A DNA stretch of 64,000 nt from Capitella teleta (GCA_000328365.1 KB306649.1:122980-186979); one strand, 5' to 3'; counted from the first letter of the stretch, positions 1-13,219 are shown. Numbers and translations: made by a program. The notes: generated from the sequence alone by a model not told the origin.

Positions 1-6
1 TATATG

Positions 7-461
7 CAATTAATTGCGTTGGTAACCATCAAGAACTTGCAATTGGAGCTAATAAATTAAAACTCTTAATTTAGTAAGATGTATGTGCTTGGAGTATACT
101 GCATGTGTGTAAATGTCAATGCAACAATTTGCATGACAACTGAGATATATTGATATAACTATAACATATAAAAATTCTGTAATAACATGAATCGATTCCG
201 ATTCCTGATTCGAATAACAGAAAACCGCCACCAAGAAAAGGGTAAATAATTATATCCTCATTTCTGATGCTAATAGTCATTACGTGTAATGAAATGATTT
301 GCAGGTCTGTACGTGTTCGGTATACCATAACGGCTGGTCTAAATATCTAGTAACAAAGTACATTTGCTTTCGAAAATTGCTTTATTGATCAATTTATAGT
401 CTAAAATTATGTATTCAACAACTCAGATTATCAGTTTGATGCGTTTGAAGTACAAAAACTT
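7..461 (+). repeat. Dispersed repeat, copy 1 (~456 bp)
   Basis: It aligns along its whole length with 26555-27012 in the same orientation. Shared blocks include CAATTAATTGCGTT, AATTGGAGCTAAT, TCTGTAATAACATGAA, TATCCTCATTTCTGATGCTA, GATGAAATGATTTGCAG-type blocks, CCTAAATATCTAGTAA and TATTCAACAACTCAGAT. The left edge is near the window edge and may extend outside. There is no coding potential and no inverted ends. Confidence 0.82.
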
Positions 462-3400
462 CAACTCGTTATGTGCAGGACTCCTGCCATTAGTACTACA
501 ATTGTAATTTTCAACTGTATGATGTTGCACTATGTATCCGATCTTACATTCATTTATATTTTATAAAAAGCTTTCACTTAACGCTAACCATTTAGTTTAA
601 ATACGTGTTATTTGTTGGCTTGGCTCACCTAATTCGGTGAACACGTGGCCATTACAACATACGAGCATAACCTAGAAGAGAAAAACATATTTTTCTAGTG
701 GCAGAGTGATATTACTGGATGCTTTTGACGCACTGCTAATTAGATAAAGGTGCGCTCGCTATACGGCAGTGCATGACCACAGACGGTCGACCTGAATAAA
801 CATTGGTTGAGAAAATGACATAAAATAATTGCATGTTATGCTATATTTTTCGTCAGGAATCTCTGGCGAGTAAAAATATTTTTCGCCGAGTAAAAATTCC
901 ACGTGGCGAGTATAATCTTTTTGCTTATTTTGAGCCCTGCGTGAAAGGCTAGAAGTGTGTTATTTTTTTGGTCATGCAGCCCATCATGCATGGCCACTGT
1001 GGCTTTTACATTGCCCTAGCCGTCACAAAATATGAGACGCAGACACATGACGTATGATGCGGTCTCATCAAGTCAATCACTGATCGAGCAAATGTGCCTT
1101 TGTCCCTCCATGTAGAAATCCTCCCAATGACCCAGCCAAGAAGCTTCTTTACGTCAGATTATATCGCAGCTCCCAAGAATTGCATCGCACTCTCCCACCT
1201 CCGGTGGTCATCATGGCCTGCTATTTTCCTCATTGCACACCTGGAGCCACCTGGTCGATCTTGCCTCCAGGGCTCTGGGATCATTTTGTAGATTTTCTCA
1301 ATATGAATTTGATGTGCTGAAAGACTGTGTCCTCTAATTATGCGATTCGTTTTATCTGTGCCCTTCGTGTGACAAGCATTGAGTCAGAATCAAAGAAGGC
1401 ATGTATACCTACTCCAACATCAAAGCCAAGGTTATAAACAAGCAAAGCAATGATGAGGAGCACAAACAGAAGATCTGAGAGACCGCAGAGTGTCAACAAA
1501 ATTAAGGAGATTGGCTGCTCAAGGATGAGTCCCACTCGGAGATTAGCAAACCCTCAATTCGTTACACTTTTGGATGGAGAGAAGTCGACATAGCTGAACG
1601 AGTGATGATGAAGTGCAAACCATGATGACCAATTGTTGGCAGACGGATCATTATCACTTCACTGCGCTTGGGCAGCGGTAGGTTGTCAGGAACTCTCATG
1701 GCCGAATTCTCGCTTGAGAATTGTAAGTATACGAGATGTGTGGGTTTCTTGAAAGCAGTGTGTGTCGGCGTCAAAGCATGGCGATGAAATGATAACGTTC
1801 TTCACGCGGTCGATCAGTCCAAGGAAAATTACTAAGCATCTCATGATCTGTGAAAGAGTATGCTATGAGGAAGCTCGCCAAATATATCGCTTTGAATTCA
1901 TACTCACCAGTACTCACAAGGCCGACATAATTATTTACTTTCATTCCACGAGCAAATACTCCTATAAGGCAAGTATTCTACGTCTTAATAACCACTTTAT
2001 GAATCTCTGAAAATATAATACTTTTGTTTAAGCCTCATGCACGAATAACATTATATGATTTCACTGTGGATTTTTTCCTTGAAAATAGTATACACACAAG
2101 CTTGAGGTGTTCAAAATTGTGTGTTGTGTAGGAAAGAGTGTGATATGATAATTAGCAATGTGATCATAGATGTGCATAGATGGCTTAATTCAATCTCCTC
2201 AATCATCAAACATGTGGGAGCTGATGTTGAGACAGCAGTGCTAGGCAGGCAGAGTCCCAACAATTCCTCTCTTTTCTAGTAGTCAAGTGGATATTCATGA
2301 AAGGCCTGTTGATCCTTGAAATCCCCAGCCAGGTCTAAATGAAACTTGAAGTCAGAAAACTAATGAAAGTTTGCTGATTAGCAAACTGACTGGCACTGAT
2401 CACGGAGTCTTGATGCCACGTTAATAGGGACGCATCAGAAGTTCAGAAGAGGTTTTCGTTCCGCATTGTCATTCAATGTCATTGTATGTAAATTCTATCA
2501 ACCGAAAATATATTTTCTCCTTTTTCGATGCGTTATGAATTTAGCAAACTTCGAGCGGCTTTTTATGTGAGCGATCAATCCATGCTGTAGAGTATCTCGG
2601 CTTTGGCGCTGACATACAATGCTTTCAGGAAACCCACACATCTGTTTTTCGAACTCTTTGCAAACTAGAATTTGGTCACAGAAAATAATTACGAAATATC
2701 GCGAAATATCGCGAGTTGTTCACTCAACTCTCACACTCAAGGGCCTGCTTTTCTTTCAACTTCAACTTGGACCGTGACATCAGAGCCAGAAATTTGGTTG
2801 GACCAGACATGCGTTGCATGAAAAACGCTTCACGAGACTTTGGACGATGTCTCGCCCAATTGTCATGTGACTAGAAATCTCTATATTATATTTATAGCCT
2901 GCATAACAAGTTAACAGCCAAACCTCAATAGTTATTACGAGAGTATGCTTGACAACACCAACGCAATTGGCAGGAAACAGATAATCCATTTTTTTTCTAA
3001 TTCCTCTGTTTCAGTTGGATTTTTATTCTAAATAGTCTTGCTCTGACCCAACGATGTTAAAGCAATAAAAATGCCGTCTTGTAACGACGTAATCCAGTGA
3101 TAAACAGATGCATTACTGTACCGTTTAATTGGTCGCTTTTTTGACTATTCGAGTGATTCGGTTTGTTGGAGGAAAGCCTCCGACAAACTGTGATCGGCAT
3201 TGAAAATTGTGCACTGTATAATTAATTGAATAGATGAAGTCACTGCGCCTTTGTTTTAGGTTGCGACATTGTAATCTGGTCGTTTGCAAATTAATTGGAA
3301 TGAGGCCTATGCATTTATCACCAATAAAGCACCAACTTCGGAGACACTGAGCTTTGTTATGAAAAGAATATTTTATGCATGTATTTTCTTCACTCCTCAA

Positions 3401-3605
3401 GCAGCGCCAGTGAATCGGCGTTGAAAGCTGATGAATGAAAACGACATAGCTTTGAAATTCAAAGGCAAGCAAATCAAATAAAACTAGCAAAATGCATAGG
3501 TATTTTTAATCAATAATTCATGTCATTTAAGTATTCAAATAAATCTAAATAACCTTCATCTCGACCTCTTTCGTCTCTCAAGTCACAATGCACAATATAT
3601 GGAGC

Positions 3606-3625
3606 AAAAAAAAAAAAAAAAAAAA
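3606..3625 (+). repeat. Poly(A), 20
   Basis: Homopolymer tract in AT-rich intergenic DNA. Confidence 0.95.
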
Positions 3626-4041
3626 CATTTTGGTATCTTATAATTTTAATATGAATTAATTTTTAAGTAACGCATTATTTCAGGAGCGTAATGGAATGCC
3701 TCTTCGCGGAAATCCCTCTTCACATCCAATCCGCCGCTTCACGGATACGCTCGACTGTGTGCCGGAAATTCCACGGCAATAATTGGTGTATATTTACTAC
3801 AAGGTATATGGGTTCAGACATGTGATCGGCAAGGTGTATAGAAGAACTTAAAGAAGTAGGCCTACTAATAGCGCTGAATAACCCTTATTGAAATCCCATA
3901 GTATGATATAGAGGTACAACCTACTAGACTTCCGCATACCTTCCTCCCTCTACAATCAGCAGTCCGTCACAGTTTATAAACACGGTCCCAACCTCCACAC
4001 CCTTGTTATTCCTGGAGGAAAAGTAGCAAACATCGAAAGTC

Positions 4042-4096
4042 ATAACGTCATCACGAAGCACGCAAGCAAACAAGCAATAACGTCACTATAACGTCA
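4042..4096. promoter_or_regulatory. Three ATAACGTCA half-CRE repeats
   Basis: ATAACGTCA at 4042-4050, 4077-4085 and 4088-4096, with an inverted CACGTTATGAC nearby (4124). Motif count only. Confidence 0.2.
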
Positions 4097-5396
4097 CAAG
4101 AAGGTTTAACAGTCACGTTATGACTGGGGAGGAGCATGAGCAAAGTGATTGCCTTTCCTGTAGAACATTGCATTATATGCTTAAGAGTGGAATCGTGGCT
4201 GTTGAGAGCGCCCAGCCACGCCATCTCCGTCTCTTGGGTCCTTGATAAGCTCGCATGTCCTTGCCGAAGGTTCATTGCTTGAGCATCGCGTGGAATGAAT
4301 CCCATGGGATGGGGTCTGCGTCCAGGATAGGGTCCTGCATGCGGCCGGCTCTGAGCCCATTCGCAGGCACATGGGGCCCACTAAATCCCTGTTAGCGACA
4401 TTTAAACGACCCAAAGGCATCTTGCAGTCGGATGAACCCCCGGCCACGTGATTCAACCAAAATGGCGCTGTGCCATTTTGGGAATGTCGAAGTTAAAAAT
4501 TGAACAATAAATTATATCGGGTCCAATTTTGGTCCAATTAGGAGTTCCTGGGTATCACCGGGATCAGATTCAATTCATCATCAAATTTGATGAAACAAGA
4601 CAAAGAAATTCGAGAAATGAGTTTTATGACTTGGAAATCAGATTATTAAAGTTGATTTAATCAAGAGTGGGGTCCTTTATCAGCTGGCTTCAACGCTGAC
4701 ACAACTCAAAGCACGTTGAGTACTGTGACTCTGATGATCCCTCAAAGGACAAACAAGTAAAGCGGCATGCATGGACAGCTTTATGAGGAAGTGTACACAC
4801 ATCTGGACTTCAAATATTCACACCACCCCAGGCCAAACACCTTCGGCGGTGAGTTCTATAGACCACCCCTAGTGGGAACCAAAGCATTTGTTGGAGGTCT
4901 AAAACAGGCGAATGACAAGTAGAATCGACCAATAGCTTTTTTTAGACGATCGCTCACCGTGTTTCCGTTGTCTATTCGTGGCACAGGAAGTCACTGCATA
5001 CCTGCGAATGAGTCATCAATACAAACCTTTCTGCCGCAATTTAACACAATTAGAGACAGCATTTATGAGTACGTCATTGCATTCAGGGAATAGCATGCAG
5101 TCTCAAACGTGCTACCATAATGTCGAAGCCTACTTCAAGTAAGAGACTCCAATTATAGTTGAAAAGAAAGACGTCTCAGACATCTCTGTGTCTGTAGCTT
5201 TATACTTTTGCGATGCTTTGAGGTGTGGCGTCGCAACGGATTATGGAATCACAATATACGAAGACGAGAAGAAAGAGAGAATCAATAGGAATCAGGATCC
5301 AGTGGCCACAAACGAGGCCTTACGCTTCACTACTTCATGTCCCCGAGGTAGTCCTATCCTAGAACTAGAGTCTGAAGGGAGACGATGAAATCCCAT

Positions 5397-5572
5397 AAAC
5401 TGTTTGTCCATTGTATTACATTTTAATAAATATTTAATGAATGGCTGCCCGTTATATTGCATTTGAAGAACTGTTGAATTAAATAGTTGCCAATTATTTT
5501 GCATTTGAAACAAATGTTGATAAGATACACGTAGTTTCCCATTGTTTTGCGTTTGAAGAAATGCATAATAAT
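5397..5572 (+). repeat. Imperfect minisatellite, ~43-bp unit, four units
   Basis: The core CCATTGTTTTGCATTTGAAGAA recurs in variants four times (near 5410, 5450, 5493 and 5538). The units differ by many substitutions. Confidence 0.65.
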
Positions 5573-6235
5573 ATAACAATGTGAGGAAAATTGCTCACCG
5601 AGAATACTAGAAGGGCAGAATACTTCTATTTTACGCTGGGTATAGCTTTTACCCCACTCATCGTGCCCCTTCCCTATACCATATAACAGGTAGGTACTTG
5701 ACTTGTCATGGCTACTTATGGGCTACTCTAAGGATTTTCTTCTCATTCATGCTGCACATAAGAATGATATATGAAGTAATTCCGTGTTTCAGGAGTGATT
5801 CCGGGTTTCAGCACTGAGCAGGTGCCAGAAAACTCAGACGCTGTATTATCTGTCACCTCGCTCACCTGCTACATAACAGTCCTTCGTAATTAATAATCAT
5901 AAGCCCATTGGAGGTGCTAATTGAAATCCCTTGACGTAATTATTGATTGTACGATAAATTGATTCAATTGACCCGGTAATGTTTAATTGAGGGACTGCTA
6001 ATGTGTATTGACCTAGAAAAACCTGTGACGTCATCGCATTGCTTGAACTGATTCACTTCAGCGAAGAAGACAACACGGCTCGATTCTAGGCCTACCTCTT
6101 TCGCAGCCTTCATTATTAAGGTATTTTGTCTATGCAACGTGTGGATAATAACCTATAATAGTATCAATCACATTCATGTCGTTGTACATGATTTGGTTTA
6201 CGACGACTCCCAGCCCCCCCCCCCTTTCCATTTCG

Positions 6236-6362
6236 GTGACATGTGCTCCATAAAAGGAACCCTCTACTCACATATCGATATATTCCAAGGATTCTTAATC
6301 CTGTACGGTACGCAGTTGGGCAGCATCGCAAAATCACCGACGAATTATGATTATAACGAAAT
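6236..6362 (-). mobile_element. 3' fragment of the same SINE family
   Basis: It aligns with the tail-side half of the intact SINE: CGATATATTCCAAGG..TTCTTAATCCT matches CGATAAATCCCAAGGGTTCTTGATCCT, then GTACGCAGTTGGGCAGCA and GATTATAACG. About 45 bases between them are missing. The tRNA-like head is absent (5' truncated), as is common for old SINE copies. Confidence 0.65.
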
Positions 6363-7679
6363 AAATTTGTATACACATGCATAACGTCCGTTGTCTCCCA
6401 TATCGCCGACAGAAGAACGTTTCGTGCAAATCGTGTCAGAATGTTATTTTTATTTGCTTCTTCTTTTTCAGAAATCGTGCGCCTGGATTTCTAGGGGACA
6501 TAAGTTTTCTTGGAATATAAGTCAGATATGAGCAAGGGAACACGACGGGAGAAAAAGGGATGAACAAAAGATAAAAAGATGAAAAATGGGAGGGATGAAA
6601 TATTAGATTGGTTGGTTTACCGTGCTTACATTAAACAAATAAGATCAGACAGATATTATCCTCAAGCTGATGAACAGGTCTTGAATATAGTCACCTTTAG
6701 AAACATGCATGTATATGTAATTACAATTATTCTTATATTGAAGCACCATATACGCTTTTCTCTGCTATACGCTATTAACTATAATTATTTTCCCTGAAAT
6801 GTTTTTATAACCTTGAACAGAATGTCATCAATACGATGAACCCAACAAAGCATAATCAAGTCAGCTTTTCCAGGAAGAGGTCAGGTAAAAACAAGTCTTG
6901 ATTTCTATGCAACGCGTTTTGGAGAAACGTATTATTTATTTATTTTTTCTTTTCTCTCTTTTGGGTGACGCAGCTTTTCCTGGTTTACATTCTTGGATTA
7001 TTATATAATTTTTCTGTTTTCAATATTTTATTATTAATTAATAACGGCGCATTGAGAGGCGTGGAGCGAGTTCGTGGTAATAATTTGATTTTCGATGTTC
7101 GCCTTATACTGGGGTCAGTTAAAGATCTGGAAAAAAAGGCGACCAGGAGCTTTTGCGAGCACAAGCAACAAACTTACGTACACGTATTCTTGGGTGCTTT
7201 AGATGATTTGGGGCCTAGGACACAACCTGTACCTTATCATTAATTAATAGTAATTAGCGTAATGAGGTCAATGGGTACAGTAATCATATAGTCCTTATAT
7301 TTCGGGCAATTATCGTGCAATCGATGAGAAATTAATATCATTTGACGCAGAAGAGAAAAAGGATTCCATAAATGTACACGTCTAGTATAATACATTGTCA
7401 CGTAATTAAATATGGGCCTTAAACATGGTCATCAGGCATTCACGCGTTTTTTTTCCCAGTGAATGATTAATATTATGCTTTGAGAAATACAGAGGCTTTG
7501 TTATATAGTCTTCAATTACTCTTAATTAAAAGCGTAAACCAATTAAAATTAATATAATAGGCCCCACAGAAGGTAAATCATAACGGATTTCTTGCATTCA
7601 TAACGTTCTCATTCAGTGTTTTCGTCTGCACGATTGATGAAGCCACCCCAAGTATCGTAAAATGATGTTGTAACAATCG

Positions 7680-7700
7680 TTTTTTTTTTTTTTTTTTTTT
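7680..7700 (+). repeat. Poly(T), 21
   Basis: Homopolymer tract ~280 bp before the 190-bp tandem repeat. Confidence 0.95.
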
Positions 7701-7979
7701 CACAAATTATGCATATATTTGTGTAGATTAGAGCATTTTGAAATGTTTATAAATAATTTTGAGGCTTTAAGCTTGTCGGCTTTATGGCTAATGGGCACAC
7801 ATATTTCAAATTCATTTGATGTCATTGAAAGTGGTATCAAATGATGGCTTGTGATCTAAATAAGACAAACTAAAATAATTTGTTTTTATTTTTATTAGAT
7901 CATAAGTAATTTAGGCTAAAATTTGCGACTTTTTTGATAACGCGCGTTAACATGTAAAGTAATGGAATTTGAGATTTTG

Positions 7980-8565
7980 ACTTGGACCAAAAGATCCGGC
8001 CGAGTATGAGATCTCGCAAATAATTCACGTATCTCAACCATTAATTGAGATGGAAGCAAAAGATTTACAGTATTACAATCAGGTTTAAATGGTCTTTAAT
8101 TAAAAACATATTATAACAATGAAAGTTATAGGTAATCTGGCATGGTAATGAGTGTCAGTTGAGAAATACTGGAAATGTAACAAATGATTCAAAGAGTCGA
8201 CCAAGTACACGATCCCACAAACAACTGTATCTCAACATTTACTTAAGGTAGAAATGAAAGATTTGGTATATTGGAATCAGCATTCAATGGTATGTAAATG
8301 CCAGTATCAATGAAAGCTATAGCATGTCTACTATAATAATGAGTACAGGTTGAAGGATCATTAATATTGAACCAATAATTTTAAGAGCCAGCCGGCATAA
8401 GATCCCGCAAAGAACTGTATCTCAGCTAAGATTCAAGATAAAAACCAGAGGGTTACAACATTGCAATGAGCTTTGTTTGATCTTTATAGGCAAACAACAC
8501 AGATAGCTCTAGTTAGTTTACCATAATAATGAGTTCAAGTTGAATACTCTGTAAAATCACACTAA
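7980..8565 (+). repeat. Diverged tandem repeat, ~190-bp unit, three units
   Basis: The anchor GATCCCGCAAAGAACTGTATCTCA recurs as variants at 8010, 8211 and 8401. A second anchor, AATGAGTACAGGTTGA, recurs as variants at 8147, 8338 and 8528 (spacings 191 and 190). A third, CAATGAAAGCTATAG-like, sits between. The units are well diverged, so this is an old satellite-like array. No coding capacity. Confidence 0.75.
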
Positions 8566-10569
8566 TCATTTTTATCGGACCTATTTAATGAAGTTCACGA
8601 TCACCCAGTTAATGAAGTTCACGATTTCATTATGTATGAATGCTTGAATGAATTTCAAATGTGCTTGTTTGATGCACCCATGTTGAGGCTCATCCCATGA
8701 CAGGTAGGTCAGGAGAATGCCTGGCAAGTTGACAGTAATGCTTTCAAGATGTAAGCATTTTATACTTGGCCCAGCAGCATGACTATGCCAATTTGTACAA
8801 TTTGTCCTCTTTGTCATGTATTGAAATTAAGTTCAATGTTGTATGTGTAATAAAATACATTCACTTAGTAATTTATTAAAGAATGTGAATGTCAGTATCC
8901 TCAAAGTTCCTGAAATAGGAACCAACAAACTCTTCAATATTATCATAACTTCAAGTCAAGAAGGAACTACCCATCTTAGAAATTATGTATTTACAGGGTG
9001 AGCCAAAAGTAGTCTACCTACTCCATGTTAAAAAAACAAAACCCTAAAGTTTGCTCGAAAGTTTCAATTATGTCAAAACATAACTACCTGGTATGGACTG
9101 AATATATGTTATTCTACGAACATTTATGTAAAGAAATCAAATATAAACTAATTTTGAATGATCGAGGAAGGAACATTTAAATGCGATATACATTATTAGG
9201 GAATATAATTATATTATATTTATCATTCAAGTTGAGTCCAAGTACAGTCACTGTCATAATAACTTAAATAGCATGATATGGTATGAACTATTTAGTCCAA
9301 TAATGCACAGTTTTTTTCGCTAAATCCGGAAACATTACGAAGGTTCACAAAGCAGCTAAGGTCAATAATTAGGGGGTAGGGTAAGGCATTTTGCAATTAT
9401 TTATTCGTTCCCATAACTAGCTTTACTACGTTTTACATGGATGTATGCGTAATTAGACGGGCTATCATATTTACTGAAAATATCAAACCTCTATATTCAA
9501 TGCATCTTGAGATAAAAAAAGCAAATATGAGGACCAAGTGTTGAAATGGACGTCTGAGAACGAGTTTTCCACGTATAATTCAGCAATTAATCTTATCAAA
9601 CATATAATTTCAACTACACAATTTAAAGCCAATGTATAGATTATGTCAGCGTTTCTAATATCTGTAAGAATAATATGCTGTTCAATTTGCCAAAAACCAC
9701 ACTTTTAACAATATCGCCAATTTTACATGAAGAGCAAAATTGAATTAGCAGTTTCAGGTCCTTTTTACGACGCGGATTCTAGAGGATTTTGAATACGATT
9801 TTCAGCTGATTGGTTTGTAAAAGGGACATACAAATATTAATTTTGTTGCAAATTTGTCAAGGTCATATCCTAAATGAACAAGATTGATGGGAGTACACCC
9901 GATACAGGGTTACAAATTGCAATAACTTTTAATTATTGAAGAAAAAATTCGAATTATAAAAAATGTATTATAATATTAAATTACATTATGTAACATTCAG
10001 TGCATTTACATGTATCTATCTACTTTAAATATAGAAATAATTATGACAAATTCAATTTTTTTAAAGCCGGGGGTAGGGTAAGTAATATTTGGATATTGTT
10101 TCAGTATGGTTAACTATGTATTCAATATGTTTGATATGCACGTATTGTAAATTGCGTGGGCTACAGTTTGATGTAAGTTACAGACATCTCTAGAAATTTG
10201 ACAATATGGGTGAAGATCAAGCAACCATATACCTGTCCTCAATACCACTCTGTAGTAACTCAACAATAAAATTCAAAGCGTGTTTCAGTGCTTAATTAAC
10301 ACCAACAACCAATCATCATTTCCATACAATTTCCAGCAAAAGTAAACTTTCTTTGGCAAAACTGATTGGAAGGCATTTCCATTTTGAAGAAAAGAAAGGA
10401 GTTTAAAAAGGGGGAAAATATGAAGAAAATGAAGGAAGATAAATAATTACCCCTCTATTAAGACTCGGAAGTAGGAATGCCTTCTCGGCTTTTGCTTAAA
10501 CTAATTACGCAACGATTATAAAGTCGTAACAACTATATTGCTGACGAATCTCTCGCCGTGGGGAGAATA
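8566..10569. other. AT-rich intergenic, no gene seen
   Basis: Very AT-rich. The 14-mer GGGGGTAGGGTAAG occurs at about 9371 and 10069. Nothing else is supportable. Confidence 0.6.
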
Positions 10570-10597
10570 AAGCGCCGTTCACATGAGCGTGCGTGCG
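10570..10597 (+). repeat. Left terminal inverted repeat
   Basis: Starts AAGCGCCGTTCACATGAGCG; pairs with 11440-11465. Confidence 0.7.
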
Positions 10598-11338
10598 TTT
10601 CACGCGTTAAATACAATCATAACGTTATTATCTTGTCAACAGTAATGTTTATACTGCATTTTAATTCCTCTTCTCTTTCTTTTCAGTCTTGAAACAGATC
10701 GTGGTGCATAGGAACCTGCCCTTGGTATGAGCCAGCACAAGCATTCCGGAGTAAGCGGTCAGGTCATTGTCTGCCGTGCCAACCCTGTTCGAGGCCCATG
10801 GAGAGACGAGGAGGCAGTTGATGGCTACCGATGACGATTCGAAAGACCATTTGTTCCGGGCGTGCGCAGGACGAATGGAAAGAAGGCAACCTGAGCAAAA
10901 CAGCCTTCGACAACCACATATTATGGAGCTCTGCTAAATAACCTAAATAACCGAACTCGACTTCGTCTCGTCGGTTAATTAGCTACAAACATTCACTTGA
11001 ACTTCATCAATCCTAGCATTATCACCCCCATCCGTGACTTATCCCTTAAAGTGTCTATGACCCCTAGATTACATAAACGCGTATCTCAGTGTAACGGATT
11101 CTTGAACCAACTGGAGTCGTTCTCAATGTCTTCTCTGATCGCTCTCTATTAATTAGTACATGTATTTATCGGGGTGGTCATGCAGTTTGGCCTCCATGGA
11201 ATCCATGCTCATCCCTCTTGTTAATTGGGATGAACAGCAAAACACGTCTCGGACGTTTTCCTGCCTCTTACAGCAGGAGGGCAATGCGAACTTCCTGCTG
11301 AAATAAGCGTCGTTTATTTAATATCGTCAAACGCCACA

Positions 11339-11364
11339 TTTTTATTTTATTTTATTTTATTTTT
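11339..11364 (+). repeat. (TTTTA)n
   Basis: About five TTTTA units inside the TIR-bounded element. Confidence 0.8.
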
Positions 11365-11439
11365 CTCTAGCGACGATTGCCAGTGTTGTCAGCACAGAAA
11401 CTATAACTCGAATGAGAAATATGGCCCGCACGCACGGAC

Positions 11440-11465
11440 CGCACGCACATATGTGAACGGCGCTT
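11440..11465 (-). repeat. Right terminal inverted repeat
   Basis: On the minus strand it starts AAGCGCCGTTCACATATGTG; the first 15 bases equal the left repeat. Confidence 0.7.
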
Positions 11466-12504
11466 CAAGAGTGTGGGCGTAGAAGTACTATCACTTTGCC
11501 TCCTGTTGCGTGAATTGGGTGACATCTAGAGGATCCAGTCGTTGATTTAAAACATAATATATTATTAACGTGTCCTCCGGCACATACGCTAGAAATGTGT
11601 CGTAACTCAGAATTCCCCAATTGCAAGAAAAGGCGCCGCCCCTTTGTTTATATTCGATAAAAGGCGGCTATTGCAATACTTGTGAACTTCTGTGATTTTG
11701 TACTTCGATGTATGTATGAGGCACAACGATGTGCTGCACATACATAATTAACTACGATGTTGTTTCCACTGTTCTTTGGTTCGAAGCATTACTGCTATGG
11801 CAACGCAGCGTAGTTTAACCTCCGGTCAACCGGATGTTACGAAAGTAGGTCACAATATCCGGCTGCCTGACTTTGCGGATATCCGGCGGTTGTAGTTAGA
11901 AACTTATAACCGGTAACCTACTCACTCAAATGGGGGATTGTTCCGAACATCGATCGATGGGACACAAATTGCCGGAGTATTCGAATTATACTTTTCTACA
12001 GTATTCGAGCGCTCTGCAAGTTCATAAACGCATACCGCATACCTCACGACAATTTAAACCCTATCCAAAATATTCCTAATTTAAAAGTAAAGATGTCCTT
12101 TTGTCTTATTAAAGTTATTCTATGATTGATCAATATTTTAGTTTTCATTTGTTATATTCAGTAAGTTTGTGTTCGAATTAAATTAATTTGATGTGTTTAA
12201 TTTCTCAGTTTAAACCGACTCGACTATCGCTGCCACGAATCAACATGTTTCCATGAATTATCTCTGCAGCAGGAATTTTGCATCTCTGCGAAACAAAAGA
12301 CTCTTTTGACCATACACATCACAAATAACGAGTATGGCTCCTTAAAAGTGTCCAATTCTTGTATCGTCAACTTCAAAACTCGAAAACCAAATCGATTTTC
12401 AATTCTTAGAAACACTGCATTATTTTATGTTCTATTAATCCAGTTAATTAATTTGACTTTTAATATTTTCATTAACCTGACGTCGAATCCATAAGCTCTT
12501 GTGA

Positions 12505-12538
12505 TTTTTTTTTTGTTTTTTTTTTTTTTTTTTTTTTT
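12505..12538 (+). repeat. Poly(T) with one G
   Basis: 34-base T tract just before the degraded SINE at 12555. On the SINE's strand it would lie 3' of it as poly(A), though the intact SINE has a different tail. Confidence 0.9.
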
Positions 12539-12554
12539 CAATTCATTCATCTAC

Positions 12555-12811
12555 TTGATGATCCAGAGTTTGTTTTCGTCGTGTTGTTTATCCTGCATAC
12601 CATCATAGACATTCGTTCACAGCGATCGTTCATTATACTTGGTTGGGCAGCATCGTAATGTCCAAAAACGATAACCACAATGTCCGAAAACGAATTACCA
12701 CTATAATTTGCAATCTGAACGCCCGTGGTCTAATCGGATCTTAAGCCCTGGACCTCGAGCTCCACGGTTGGCATAGGATTGCAGTCGACCGATCAACCGT
12801 CTGAACTGCCC
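12555..12811 (-). mobile_element. Degraded copy of the same SINE family
   Basis: It shares GTTGGGCAGCA, ACGCCCGTGGTCT, GACCTCGAG and GGCATAGGATTGCAGTC with the intact copy at 15375-15705, in the same order and orientation. The A and B boxes are eroded and no target-site duplication is visible. The 5' end on the minus strand is near 12811; the other end is approximate. A T-rich tract (12505-12538) lies just beyond it. Confidence 0.72.
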
Positions 12812-13122
12812 AGGCACGAAGCATTAAAACCATGTGCCCTCTTCTCTCAATTCTATTTCAGGTACATACCCCCCATGAGTCCAATAAAGCCAAACAAGCA
12901 GGTGCGGCTTGGCTGTTTTCCATCTCGGAATAAACACCGTTTTAATAAGATCCAATTCAGTTTCCTTGGGTGCCAACCTTGATCCCACCCCATCTTTCCT
13001 TTTTGCTTCAGGGTCTTCATAATTTCATATTTGGAATAGCACAATCTTTTCAAATGGCTTCATTCTCGACGTCTGCTGCATGGGATGTTTTGAGATCATG
13101 TGGAATTTTAGTATTGAATGTA

Positions 13123-13219
13123 TGTGCTCTTGTTGAAGGATAGTTATGTATCTAACTGTCCTTCAACAAAAGCACAATTATGAATGATAGTCCACAATTA
13201 TCATTGTGAACTATCATTC
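13123..13219. repeat. Two adjacent hairpins
   Basis: Hairpin 1 (13123-13176): 24-nt arms starting TGTGCTCTTGTTGAAGGA pair with 22 of 24 matches over a 6-nt loop. Hairpin 2 (13182-13219): 17-nt arms GAATGATAGTCCACAAT / ATTGTGAACTATCATTC with one mismatch and a 4-nt loop. They sit only 5 nt apart. Confidence 0.85.

Larger units (their letters stand above)
462..5396. other. AT-rich intergenic, no gene seen
   Basis: Only short frames with no domain signal. It contains poly(A) at 3606 and the half-CRE cluster at 4042. A slightly more GC-rich block at 1090-1290 has no recognisable product on either strand. Confidence 0.6.
10570..11465. mobile_element. Putative non-autonomous DNA transposon with terminal inverted repeats
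   Basis: AAGCGCCGTTCACAT at 10570-10584 is repeated exactly as its reverse complement at 11451-11465. Both ends continue inward with GCGTGCG units (10588-10597; 11425-11447), giving inverted repeats of about 28-40 bp. The ~896-bp span has no transposase frame, so it would be moved in trans. No clear target-site duplication is visible; flanks are TAA / TCA around AGCGCC..GGCGCT, so a decayed 3-bp duplication is possible. Superfamily not assigned. Confidence 0.62.

Noticed and set aside
1338-1535. Short hydrophobic minus-strand frame resembling a membrane segment
   Set aside because: 65 codons, no credible splice sites around it and no family motif; hydrophobicity alone is not enough.
8995-9060. 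CAGGGTGAGCCAAAAGT, reminiscent of a mariner-type terminus
   Set aside because: No inverted partner found within the next few kb and no transposase trace.
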